IMG/VR virus record: IMGVR_UViG_3300030116_001444
Span: 539-55,121 of that record
Source of the DNA: a virus
Length of the DNA stretch: 54,583 nt
Strand: one strand, 5' to 3'
Below the pieces are notes generated by a model. That model did not search any database. It saw only the letters and a list, made by a program, of their open reading frames with translations, and was not told the origin of the DNA. The translations under genes and the position numbers were made by a program. Below, one piece after another: positions 40,554 through 49,230 of this stretch (positions within the stretch are counted from its first letter, which is position 1; every line of letters starts with the position of its first letter).

Positions 40554-43100
40554 TTAATCTATTCCAGCAAGTCTATCAACAAACATTGTTTCTTTCCCAA
40601 ACCTATTAAGATCTAAAAATATAGGATCGCCATTTGCATCTCTTTGATGTGTATATCCTTTTGATGTATTGGCAGAACGCACTAGCATAGATCTACCTTG
40701 CGTATCAGCAAGTAAAAAATATTGATCAGAATTGTCTTTAATATCTTTTAATGCTTTATCTGATAATAATATACCACCTGTTTCATCATGGTACACAAAA
40801 GACCCATCTAATTTTACATTTGATATACTTGATTTTTCTAAATGAAATTTAGTTAAATTATCTAAATTGTTACTTATATTTTCAGCGGAAATTCCATTAG
40901 GCACAAAAATAATTCTATTATTTAAAGTTTGAAACCCACCAGCATCTGCAAAAGGCAAACTATCAATGTCTTGCAAATTTGTTGATGTTGCAATTTCTTC
41001 TGACATAGTAGCATCAAATATTTTACTCATTGAAAATAATATTTGATTTCTGCCTGTTGTTTTTTTATCATCCTCAGTTAATGCTGCATCTTCAAAATTC
41101 TCTAGTGATATATTATCAAAATAACTTGTTGCATGACTTTCTGCTGCATCTAACCAATTTGGCAACATATCATGGCCTGACGGCAAAAATGCTGAACGTA
41201 AAACATGAAGAACGTCATTTTTTACAGAAGGCGTTATAAAAGAATTTTTTTGATTATTAGACCTTCTTTCTGATCCAATCATAATATGATTTGCTGTTTC
41301 TATTGCTGTTTTTGTATTTTCTTGTACTAATCTAGCTGCAACAAACATATTTGGATTAACTCCAATTTGCTCTAACACATCATCAAAATCATTATCAAAA
41401 GCACCAATTAATTTTTTAAGTAATGACATTTTGCCAATAGCAGTTTCATTATGATATTCATTTTTTATATTTGTTGCGCTTTCACTATCTAAAAATTGTA
41501 TTGGCGTATTAGAATTACTAGCGTCAGGATGATATTGAGTGTGAATAAATCTGCCAAAAGTTCTAGCTTTTTTTGCAAAACCTAATAAATTTTGTTCATT
41601 TTCATCTTGCAACATTGACATATTAAACTTTTGATACTCTGCACCCCCAAAACCCATACCCTCTTTTATACGTTTTTTGTTTACAATATGATCAATTAAA
41701 TCACCATCTGTAGCAGCTTTTACTGTAGATTGTAATTCATCAACAAAAAGTTTTTGCACCTTTTGACCAAAACTTGTTTTTGCAAGCTCTTCATTGTTAG
41801 CTGCAACTGTCATTTCATTAAAATTATTAAGAGAATAAAATTGATTATGAGATTGCAATAATGTTTTTTGTTCATTTAGCTGTATTCTTGCTTTTCTTAT
41901 ATTTTGATACAACGTGCTTGATTGAAATGGCTCTCCAAGTGTTTTTTCGTAAACTTCTGCTTTTGCCTGTAATGCTATTAGTGTATCTTCAAATTGTTCA
42001 ATATCATTTTCATTTAGCTCTGTATAATCTGTTGTTAAATTATCAATTTGCAAATTTATGTTTGTGAGTTCTACATTGCTAACTTCTCGCAAATTTTTTG
42101 TTGTTTCTTTTTCTTCTTTTTTTGATTCTTTTTCTAATTTAGCTAATAATTTTGCTTCATTTTCAGCTTCAATTTCTTCAAATGTTGGAGCGTTTACAAC
42201 ACCAGCTAATCTTGATACGTCACTAAAAATTTTAATTTTTTGCTTGGTAGGTAAATCATTTAATAATTTAACGATTTCTTTTCCTTTATTATCCAAATCA
42301 CTAAATTTAACATCGATATTTTCTTTTTGGTTAGCAAATACTACTGTACGCAAATCTTCAATAGGCGTAAGTGGATTATCATTATTAGGATCAAAGGCAT
42401 AATCAGTAAGAGCTAACTCAGCAACATCGTATGTAATTGCCTTTTCTTGATTAGATAAATCTGCTTCATTGTAAACAGTTTTACCATCAATTTTAAATTT
42501 TAACATTGTGTTTCGGTCTGTAGCCAACATTCTACGCTCAAACACAAAATCATTATAATCAATATTTTTATTGCCATGTTTTGTAACTGCATTTTGCAAT
42601 TTCATAGACCTATGTTTTGCAGCAGCAGCTTTTACCTTAGTGTCAATAACACCACGTAATTTAAATTTATTTCTTAATTCACTTTGTGCAAAAAAAGCAT
42701 CAAACTTATTATTGGTATATTTGTCTTTACCAAGCTTTGTTTTCATTTCTTTTTTTATTTTATTCATCCTCTTATTCCAAAGAGGGTCATCACCATCTAA
42801 GACTTTATTAAAGCTTAAACCAGCATACTGTGTATTAGGTGATCCATATTGTTGAAATTCTCTGTAGGCATTAAATATTTGTTCTTCTGCACCAAGTGTC
42901 GCTTCATTTAATAAATTTTCACGCGCCATTTCATAACGCATACGAGAATATTCCCCTATTTGCGTTAATGCTTCTGACACAGGCGCACCTTTATCTAAAG
43001 CTGTTTGCACTGCTAAACTTGAGTTTTTTCTTGATGTAATAGATCGACCTGGAGCTTCGCTCGTTGGTTGTACTCTAGCATTATAAAAAGGTATTCTCAT
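40554..43100 (-). CDS. Internal virion protein (gp15/gp16-like position), 848 residues
   Basis: The N-terminal 'RIPFYNARVQPTSEAPGRSI' is followed by helical, coiled-coil-rich sequence (about 300-420: 'EAENEAKLLAKLEKESKKEE', many Lys and Glu). The C-terminal third has more beta character. No lytic transglycosylase motif was seen. It ends 1 bp before the ParB/zeta gene and overlaps the gp14-like gene by 4 bp. In T7-like phages this place holds core proteins that form the ejection channel; assignment is by context. Confidence 0.65.
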   Translation of the reverse strand: MRIPFYNARVQPTSEAPGRSITSRKNSSLAVQTALDKGAPVSEALTQIGEYSRMRYEMARENLLNEATLGAEEQIFNAYREFQQYGSPNTQYAGLSFNKVLDGDDPLWNKRMNKIKKEMKTKLGKDKYTNNKFDAFFAQSELRNKFKLRGVIDTKVKAAAAKHRSMKLQNAVTKHGNKNIDYNDFVFERRMLATDRNTMLKFKIDGKTVYNEADLSNQEKAITYDVAELALTDYAFDPNNDNPLTPIEDLRTVVFANQKENIDVKFSDLDNKGKEIVKLLNDLPTKQKIKIFSDVSRLAGVVNAPTFEEIEAENEAKLLAKLEKESKKEEKETTKNLREVSNVELTNINLQIDNLTTDYTELNENDIEQFEDTLIALQAKAEVYEKTLGEPFQSSTLYQNIRKARIQLNEQKTLLQSHNQFYSLNNFNEMTVAANNEELAKTSFGQKVQKLFVDELQSTVKAATDGDLIDHIVNKKRIKEGMGFGGAEYQKFNMSMLQDENEQNLLGFAKKARTFGRFIHTQYHPDASNSNTPIQFLDSESATNIKNEYHNETAIGKMSLLKKLIGAFDNDFDDVLEQIGVNPNMFVAARLVQENTKTAIETANHIMIGSERRSNNQKNSFITPSVKNDVLHVLRSAFLPSGHDMLPNWLDAAESHATSYFDNISLENFEDAALTEDDKKTTGRNQILFSMSKIFDATMSEEIATSTNLQDIDSLPFADAGGFQTLNNRIIFVPNGISAENISNNLDNLTKFHLEKSSISNVKLDGSFVYHDETGGILLSDKALKDIKDNSDQYFLLADTQGRSMLVRSANTSKGYTHQRDANGDPIFLDLNRFGKETMFVDRLAGID

Positions 43101-43621
43101 CCAAATAATCCATATTCATCTGCTTGTCTAACTCCTGTGCTTAAACCACGTACAAGCGCGGTTGTACCTTGTGATCTAAGTGATGCTGCTTGCTGACCAC
43201 CTTCCATGCGCGATAACTCCGCTGACAATCTCTTGTCCTCTTTTGCATCTTCAATTTGCATATTTGCAACAGCATTATTAAAATCAGCTGTTGCCATTTC
43301 ATAATCAAATTCACGCGCATTTCTTTCTAGGTTTTCAGCTGTTGTTGTACTTGCTATGTCAATGCCAGCATAAGCTGTTGATGCCTTTACAGAACCTTGT
43401 ACTCTGTCTAAATCAATTTTTCTTCTTGTTTTAAAAATAGAGTGATTGCGATTTACTATGTCTTGTTGCTTTGCTAATAAACCTATATCTCTTTCTATTA
43501 ATTGTGCGTTAAACTCTCCAACTTCTTGCGCTGCATTTGCTGCACTATCATAACGCTTTTTTTGTTGTAATGAGCCTAGAAGTGTTGCACCTAGTGACAA
43601 TGCTTGAAAAAATGTAATCAT
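43097..43621 (-). CDS. Internal virion protein gp14-like, 174 residues
   Basis: The ATG at 43621 is one base after the stop of tail tube B, which is preferred to the TTG at 43633 inside that gene. 'MITFFQALSLGATLLGSLQQ' is a hydrophobic N-terminus. It is followed by long helices with 'KTRRKIDLDRVQGSVKASTA' and 'YAGIDIASTTTAENLERNAR', a typical pattern of the small T7 gp14-type internal protein that crosses the outer membrane on ejection. Length is close to the family. Confidence 0.75.
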   Translation of the reverse strand: MITFFQALSLGATLLGSLQQKKRYDSAANAAQEVGEFNAQLIERDIGLLAKQQDIVNRNHSIFKTRRKIDLDRVQGSVKASTAYAGIDIASTTTAENLERNAREFDYEMATADFNNAVANMQIEDAKEDKRLSAELSRMEGGQQAASLRSQGTTALVRGLSTGVRQADEYGLFG

Positions 43622-43622
43622 A

Positions 43623-45983
43623 CTAAATATCAAAAGTTGTTAATCTTGGGTATATAGCCAATATTGTTGCTGGTAATGCTTGTGTTTGTCTTATGTGAAT
43701 AGTGTCGTTTTCGTAGTATGTGCCTGTAAATTCTACTGTTTTATCACCTGTAAACAAAGGCACAGCTTCACTTGCTGCCATTGAACTATCGCGGAAAGGT
43801 ATGGTTTCTAATGTGTCTGCATCAGGCCCAACATCTAAACCAACAGTATTTAACAATCTTACTGTAACGCCATGTAATCTTTTAGGCTTGCCTTGTGATG
43901 TGCCATCTGCACTACCAGCTTCTAATCTTAATGTTTGCATACTTGAATTATATCCTAAACCCATAACAGCTAATGTGCTTTCAAATGATAATGTTACATC
44001 ACCAGATGACACTGTACGCACAGCATGGGCTGCACCATTAGCCGTTATAGAAATAATCTGACCTTCTAAATGATATAACCCTGTCATGGCTGTTGTTCTT
44101 TCTGTTGAATAATCAGCTGGCGTAGGCCATCCAGATGGAAAGGTTAAAGCACTATCACAAAAGAAAGCTTCTTCTGTTGTATTCCCAAATTCAATTAATT
44201 TTAATCTTTCAATATATCTCTTAGTAGCACTATTGATTGTTCTTTTGACAATCATGTATAATTCATCTTCTGATGTATCTGATGGTAAAGTAGCAATACT
44301 TTCTACAACAGCATTTGTTTGAGATGCACAACGTAAATTATTATCATCTGATGATGTTGCGGTTACTACCTGACCAATAGCAGATTTTATAGTAACTGTT
44401 GTTGTACTTGCCGTAGCTGTAAAATCAGAATGATTATTGATAGTTGTCGCTAGATTTGTGGCTGTTGTATTACTTGCACCACTAACAGGAATAAAATGTA
44501 ATGTTGATGACGCTGACGATGCTCCTAATGCATCAGCTGTAAATGTAACACTTGTACCATCACCTTTTGTTAACGTCACTGTCTTACCAACAAATGATGA
44601 TGTTATGCTTCCTACTGTTACTGTTGTTGTGCCAAACACTCCACCAATAACGTGTTTGTGCCATGCTACAACTTGCTCTTCACGCCTGTATGTCATCCCT
44701 AACAACGTGCCATCTGCTCTTAAACACCATACAACGCTGTCAGGCTCTTGCTGATAAGCTAAATCAGTTATGCCACCATCTGTAATATGCTCAGATAATA
44801 TAGTCATGTCAGGAGCTTGATAACCACTTTGATCTACATCACCTACGTATCTAAATTCTCTTAATTTTCTTTTGTTCCTTTGTAGAAATAAAGTTACATC
44901 AGCAACTTGCACAGGTGGTATTTTTGCTGAACCATAATTACTGTATTTTCTAATTAAGGTTGTTGTTGGCGTAACAGGCCCTTCAGAAGATGTTGCAAGT
45001 ACGTATTCTCCACCAGATGTACCAATAACTAAAACTCTAGTTGCTGACATCCAGCGAATTTCATTAACTGTATTAGACGCAATGGTATAACTTAAAGCAT
45101 CGTCATCATTTGTACCTACAGTAAAATTAGTGTAATCACCATTTTTGCTAAAAAATAATGTTTGTGGATTATTATTAGTTGCAGCAAATACTAATCGCTG
45201 TTCAAAAAAAGTAACAACAGATGGATAATTATCTGTGCTTGCATTTAAATTTAGTGGGGGGCTAGTAAGAGTAGGCGTTGCGAATGTCCAATTGTTGTCT
45301 GCTGATCTTGTAAGTGTGCGAATAGCATGACTAGGATGCACTAAATACATAGTATCAGCACTTTGTGCAAAGTTTACATCTGCTAATTGTGCAGACGTAT
45401 AAGGCGTTGCTACCTCGAATATTTTGTCAACTGTTTGCGTTTCTCCAGCGGAAAATGTACTCATACTAGTTGTATTAATCGCATTACCAAACAAGTCTGT
45501 TAACGTAAAAGTATTTGTTGTTACGTTTGCAATTTTAAAATTTCTATTTTGCAAATCAGCTAAATAAGTAGCACCTAAACCACTTATGTTTAAAAATACT
45601 TCATCACCATTACTTAACCCATGACTACTACTAGTGAAAACGCCTGGATTAGCATTTGTCATAGCTGTAAGAGTTTTGGCAGATCCTGTTAATACTTGCA
45701 GACCACTTCTATACACACGCATGATCTGATCACCAAATTCAAGAATATACGTGTCACTTGTTTTAAACTGAAAAGGAATTAATCTCGTTGTGTCAGCACT
45801 ATCTTTTACTTCGCCTAAAAATTCTGTGCCTGGTCTACGTGTTACACCACCTTGCGGAAGAACAAGGAAATTCGTTAAGTCAGATAATCCTTCTGTATAC
45901 TTGGCTATATTTACTCTTCCTGACAAACGTGGTGAAAGTTCACCGCCTGTAAAGGAAGATAAAGATGGCGCAGATTTTACCAT
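43623..45983 (-). CDS. Tail tubular protein B (T7 gp12-like)
   Basis: 786 residues beginning VKSAPSLSSFTGGELSPRLS with 'SDLTNFLVLPQGGVTRRPGT', the strongly conserved start of podovirus tail tube/nozzle proteins. 'TRLIPFQFKTSDTYILEFGD' follows. The rest is beta-rich, with 'YSNYGSAKIPPVQVADVTLF' near 350 and a 'RRFLREFRY'-like strand. It forms the lower tail tube through which DNA exits. It shares one base with tail tube A's stop, a normal coupling. Confidence 0.9.
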   Translation of the reverse strand: MVKSAPSLSSFTGGELSPRLSGRVNIAKYTEGLSDLTNFLVLPQGGVTRRPGTEFLGEVKDSADTTRLIPFQFKTSDTYILEFGDQIMRVYRSGLQVLTGSAKTLTAMTNANPGVFTSSSHGLSNGDEVFLNISGLGATYLADLQNRNFKIANVTTNTFTLTDLFGNAINTTSMSTFSAGETQTVDKIFEVATPYTSAQLADVNFAQSADTMYLVHPSHAIRTLTRSADNNWTFATPTLTSPPLNLNASTDNYPSVVTFFEQRLVFAATNNNPQTLFFSKNGDYTNFTVGTNDDDALSYTIASNTVNEIRWMSATRVLVIGTSGGEYVLATSSEGPVTPTTTLIRKYSNYGSAKIPPVQVADVTLFLQRNKRKLREFRYVGDVDQSGYQAPDMTILSEHITDGGITDLAYQQEPDSVVWCLRADGTLLGMTYRREEQVVAWHKHVIGGVFGTTTVTVGSITSSFVGKTVTLTKGDGTSVTFTADALGASSASSTLHFIPVSGASNTTATNLATTINNHSDFTATASTTTVTIKSAIGQVVTATSSDDNNLRCASQTNAVVESIATLPSDTSEDELYMIVKRTINSATKRYIERLKLIEFGNTTEEAFFCDSALTFPSGWPTPADYSTERTTAMTGLYHLEGQIISITANGAAHAVRTVSSGDVTLSFESTLAVMGLGYNSSMQTLRLEAGSADGTSQGKPKRLHGVTVRLLNTVGLDVGPDADTLETIPFRDSSMAASEAVPLFTGDKTVEFTGTYYENDTIHIRQTQALPATILAIYPRLTTFDI

Positions 45984-46588
45984 TATAGACGTACCTCAAG
46001 AAAGTCTGAAGCCTCTATACGTTGTGGTTGTCCTTCTGTTGCATCGTCAAAACGTGCAGCACGTAATTTTTCCTGATACAATTGATAAGTCGTATTCATT
46101 AACGTACTGCTGCCTGATAATGCATAAGCAACTTCTGATGCAATTGCTGCTGCTAATGTTTCGACTAAAGTAGAATCATATAATGTTGTATCTGTAACTT
46201 GACCTACATATTTTATTTTCACTGTGCCTTCGTTTGTAAGTAATTTTCTACCTTCAATAACAAAAACAGGTGAACCATCAGTATTAGCCATATTATCGTA
46301 TGGATAGGTTAAAGTTCCATTGCTAAATTCTAAAACTTTTAAACACAATGGATCAGTAGGTAGTATATATTGTTTTTCATAACCGAAAGCTGGTGTAGAA
46401 CTATCTTGCGATAAAGCTGCACGATTAATTAAACAATTCCAAGGATGAGAACGAAAAACCGCATCGCGTATGCTATCAAACCTTTGATTGATTACAATAG
46501 CTGCTTTTACGTTTTCAGTTAAACTAGAAATCGTACTTGCTCCAATAATGTTTAGTGCAAAATTGGCTATATCAACTTTTGATGCCAT
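45983..46588 (-). CDS. Tail tubular protein A / head-tail adaptor (T7 gp11-like)
   Basis: 201 residues from the ATG at 46588 (GTAGGAGTTATT before it); a longer frame to 46657 crosses the TGACA array and is rejected. 'ASKVDIANFALNIIGASTIS', 'AIVINQRFDSIRDAVFRSHP' and 'WNCLINRAALS' are the typical gp11-like signature. It connects portal and nozzle. It heads the tail-protein transcript, directly downstream of the capsid terminator. Confidence 0.9.
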   Translation of the reverse strand: MASKVDIANFALNIIGASTISSLTENVKAAIVINQRFDSIRDAVFRSHPWNCLINRAALSQDSSTPAFGYEKQYILPTDPLCLKVLEFSNGTLTYPYDNMANTDGSPVFVIEGRKLLTNEGTVKIKYVGQVTDTTLYDSTLVETLAAAIASEVAYALSGSSTLMNTTYQLYQEKLRAARFDDATEGQPQRIEASDFLEVRL

Positions 46589-46633
46589 AATAACTCCTAC
46601 AATGTTTTTATAGGCAAAATAATAAAATACCCC

Positions 46634-46685
46634 TGACACAACTGACACAACTGACATATTTCTGTCATTTCTGTCACTTATGTCA
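46634..46685. promoter_or_regulatory. Symmetric TGACA x3 / TGTCA x3 array, 9-bp spacing
   Basis: TGACA at 46634, 46643 and 46652; TGTCA at 46663, 46672 and 46681. Each neighbour within an arm is 9 bp apart, and the two arms are mirror images around about 46659.5. Outer bases extend the end pairs to CCTGACA/TGTCAGG. It lies between the capsid terminator and the tail tube A start. Confidence 0.8.
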
Positions 46686-46690
46686 GGTAC

Positions 46691-46714
46691 AAAAAGCAGG
46701 GGGGTTTCCCCCCC
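46691..46714 (-). terminator. Rho-independent terminator after the capsid operon
   Basis: Six G (46699-46704), three T, then seven C (46708-46714). On the minus strand the G7-AAA-C6 stem is followed by TGC and five T residues (46695-46691). It lies 6 bp beyond the stop of the head-decoration-like gene. Confidence 0.85.
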
Positions 46715-46720
46715 AACTAA

Positions 46721-47182
46721 TTAATCAAGAACGTACTTAATCGTAAGTTCTATAGTGCCTGTGCCAGCTGCACCGCCCATCGTAACAGTAACAGGCATCC
46801 CATCGCCATTAGCATCTATTGTTGTACCTGACCCTAAAGCCAAGGTAGCAAGAATATCTACTTTTTGTGCGGATGTTGACGCTGCTGCTGCTTTATAAGC
46901 TGCTGCTGACGCGCTTACTGTAGTACCAGCTGCATTTTTATGTTCAGCATACCCAACAGATAAAGTTGTTGATGAACCTAACGCATCATGCGCTAATGAT
47001 CCCTCAAGCAACCTTGCATTGTTTGGCATTATAAACATTTCAATAACATCACCACTAGCTAAAGAAGAAGCTTCATACACATCGTGCATAACTCTTATTC
47101 TTCCTTTGTGCTTGTTAACAGGGTTCATAACAGTAGGCGTTGCGCGATTGTTGGTTCGACCAACGGAATAAACTGTAGCCAT
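46721..47182 (-). CDS. Small head protein (decoration-type), 153 residues
   Basis: Directly downstream of the major capsid gene. The middle part 'VYEASSLASGDVIEMFIMPN' and 'DALGSSTTLSVGYAEHKNAA' is beta-rich, with low charge and an Ala-rich loop (ASAAAYKAAAAS). It ends 'TIELTIKYVLD'. A beta-sandwich capsid decoration protein fits by place and composition, but no family was recognised. The terminator follows within 10 bp. Confidence 0.6.
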   Translation of the reverse strand: MATVYSVGRTNNRATPTVMNPVNKHKGRIRVMHDVYEASSLASGDVIEMFIMPNNARLLEGSLAHDALGSSTTLSVGYAEHKNAAGTTVSASAAAYKAAAASTSAQKVDILATLALGSGTTIDANGDGMPVTVTMGGAAGTGTIELTIKYVLD

Positions 47183-47194
47183 TGTCTAACCTCC

Positions 47195-48052
47195 TTATTC
47201 GTTACACGCAATTTGTACTACTTTTTCCTCTTCCATTCTGGTAGAACCAAAAGAAGAACAATAGTAAACTTGCGTTGAATATGATTTATCGGAACGCTCC
47301 TCAATTCTAGCTGTTGGCTCTTTACCAATAGCCAGCTTCATACCATCTTCAGCCCATGCATAACAAAGACGGCTTGTGCCATCATCTGTTAATCTGTTGC
47401 TTGTGATAAATTTGAAGCCCAAGAAAGTGTCAATTTCACCTTGCACAAGTGCTTTTACAGAATTGAAATCTGCACTAGTAACTGTTGTACTATTTAACAA
47501 ATCTTCAATTTGCTCTGGTGAAACAACAATATATCTCGGTATTGATGGATCAACTGATTTTTCATCAAGTTTTTTCTTAGCGGTTACGAGCTTTGCAATA
47601 GTCAAACCAGCACTACCATGAGCAATCTTTTGTGCAGATGGTAAAGCTGTAGATGTGCTACCTGTTACACCTGTAGACGCAGAACCGCCCATAGCTGTAA
47701 TAATAACATCATCCATTGAACGACCAATAGCAGCTGCTGCTGCTTTAGCGTAACTTGATGTTGGATCAATCAGTAATCTAATTTTATCTTGGTCATCGAT
47801 AAGATCAGCGTACTCATAATCAGTTAATGTTACCATGCGTCTTGCATGGGGTGTGTCCATGAGCGGTGTATCAGCATGACGGCTTGTTCTTGCTTGTGCT
47901 GCTGCTTGACCAACTTGCTCAAAGAAAGCCTTGTCACCATTAATCGTTTCAACACTAACAGTATCACGCAAAAGAGAACCCATCTGCTGTGATAACATTT
48001 GTACATTAGACGAATACTGTTGAACAAAGGCTGTCGTGATTTGTGTAGACAT
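47195..48052 (-). CDS. Major capsid protein, 285 residues
   Basis: 'TAFVQQYSSNVQMLSQQMGS', 'FFEQVGQAAAQARTSRHADT', 'YADLIDDQDKIRLLIDPTSS' and 'FKFITSNRLTDDGTSRLCYA' near 215 are typical of the HK97-fold capsid group called phage capsid family 2 in marine podoviruses. Length and the position after the scaffold agree. AAGGAGTG precedes its ATG. It should build the icosahedral head. Confidence 0.9.
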   Translation of the reverse strand: MSTQITTAFVQQYSSNVQMLSQQMGSLLRDTVSVETINGDKAFFEQVGQAAAQARTSRHADTPLMDTPHARRMVTLTDYEYADLIDDQDKIRLLIDPTSSYAKAAAAAIGRSMDDVIITAMGGSASTGVTGSTSTALPSAQKIAHGSAGLTIAKLVTAKKKLDEKSVDPSIPRYIVVSPEQIEDLLNSTTVTSADFNSVKALVQGEIDTFLGFKFITSNRLTDDGTSRLCYAWAEDGMKLAIGKEPTARIEERSDKSYSTQVYYCSSFGSTRMEEEKVVQIACNE

Positions 48053-48176
48053 AAAATCACACTCCTTAGTTAAGTTTCAATTTTGGTTTTTTCGCTAGGT
48101 TGTCCACATGGATCTAACTTGTTCTTTAAAGCCGAACCGAACCTGTTGACTTACAACTTGCAGAAGGGTCTATCGA
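48053..48176. other. 124-bp gap between scaffold and capsid genes
   Basis: No gene or clear terminator. A CCGAACCGAACC doublet lies at 48134-48145, one of few such words in the right half of the window. A promoter for capsid expression may be here, but I cannot place one with confidence. Confidence 0.4.
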
Positions 48177-48986
48177 TTATCCTTCATTATAAATCTGGCG
48201 GTTTATTTCTTGCGCCTGATCTACGTATTTCTCATGCAAAGGATGTTTAGCATCCCAATAAGGCCCATCCTTGCGTGTTATTTCTTCATATTCTTTTTGT
48301 AATTCTTTTGGCGTTGGCAACGATTGATCAACTTCACCTATTAAATTATCTTCTGCTAATTTACCGCCCAGATCTACAAACAATCGTATAATCTCAGGTA
48401 CTTCACCAAGTTTACGACCATCTTGCAAAACTAAATTACTTAACATTTGCTGTGCATCAAGTGTTTTTGCAGCTTGTAAACCAAGTGTTATTTTTTGGTC
48501 ATACGCTTGCCCCCACTCTTTTTCGAGTTCCGCAATCCCTTCGTTAACGAGGGTTTCTGTATGGGTTTGGTATTCTTGATCTGCTTCACTTGTTTTTTCA
48601 GTAAGGCTTTTTGCAATGCCTTCAGCTTGCTTTGCACTAAGACCATTGGCAAAAGCAATATCCCTAAAAAACTCCAGCCCAGCTTCTTCAAAATTTTCCA
48701 CATTTTTAAAATTATAGTCAGCGGATTGAGAAGGCCGACCAAGTTTCGAATATACTTCATTCCATTCCTCTTCTGTTGCTGATTGTCCTGGTATTGGTAT
48801 CTTATCTTTACCAATCATATTCTGCGCGCTAATGTAAGATTTTGCTAATGCAGCAGTATCTGTAAAATTTTTTAAACTTGGTTCTCCTCTAATATCTTCT
48901 GGTAAAGTATCAAGAAAACTAACGGAAGCTGTTTCACTAGCTTCTGGTTGAGATCCAGCCTCTTGCTGGGTTGCCCCTTCACTCAT
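48177..48986 (-). CDS. Scaffolding protein, 269 residues
   Basis: A disordered acidic start (TQQEAGSQPEASETASVSFL) is followed by 'EDIRGEPSLKNFTDTAALAK' and 'IPGQSATEEEWNEVYSKLGR', then helical sequence and a helical end (KYVDQAQEINRQIYNEG). This is the typical low-complexity start, E/K-rich middle and position (between portal and capsid) of podovirus scaffolds. It guides capsid assembly and is removed later. It overlaps the small upstream gene by 8 bp. Confidence 0.8.
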   Translation of the reverse strand: MSEGATQQEAGSQPEASETASVSFLDTLPEDIRGEPSLKNFTDTAALAKSYISAQNMIGKDKIPIPGQSATEEEWNEVYSKLGRPSQSADYNFKNVENFEEAGLEFFRDIAFANGLSAKQAEGIAKSLTEKTSEADQEYQTHTETLVNEGIAELEKEWGQAYDQKITLGLQAAKTLDAQQMLSNLVLQDGRKLGEVPEIIRLFVDLGGKLAEDNLIGEVDQSLPTPKELQKEYEEITRKDGPYWDAKHPLHEKYVDQAQEINRQIYNEG

Positions 48987-49230
48987 TGGTCATTCCTTTT
49001 TTAAATTGATCTTTTGGTTTATCTTCAAGCATTTTAAGTATATTTAAAACAACAAATCGCTGTCCTTCTTGAAAAGCACTTTCATAAGGATCACCTGTTA
49101 CTTGACTTGTTTTATAAAAATTATGGCAAAGTTTTAAATGCTCTAAAAAAACTTGTCCATCTTCGCTGGCAAATATCCTACGATAATAACCAGAAAGCTC
49201 TTCATTTCTTAACTCTGTAATTTTTCTCAT
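48979..49230 (-). CDS. Bbp19-like small protein, 83 residues
   Basis: 'YYRRIFASEDGQVFLEHLKL' and 'DPYESAFQEGQRFVVLNILK' follow the small helical Bbp19-like family often found between portal and scaffold in podoviruses. It overlaps the portal stop by 4 bp. The role is unknown; it probably belongs to head assembly. Confidence 0.65.
   Translation of the reverse strand: MRKITELRNEELSGYYRRIFASEDGQVFLEHLKLCHNFYKTSQVTGDPYESAFQEGQRFVVLNILKMLEDKPKDQFKKGMTNE

Noticed and set aside
46589-46657. N-terminal extension of tail tubular protein A
   Set aside because: It would translate the TGACA array. The family N-terminus and a GGAG site fit the ATG at 46588.
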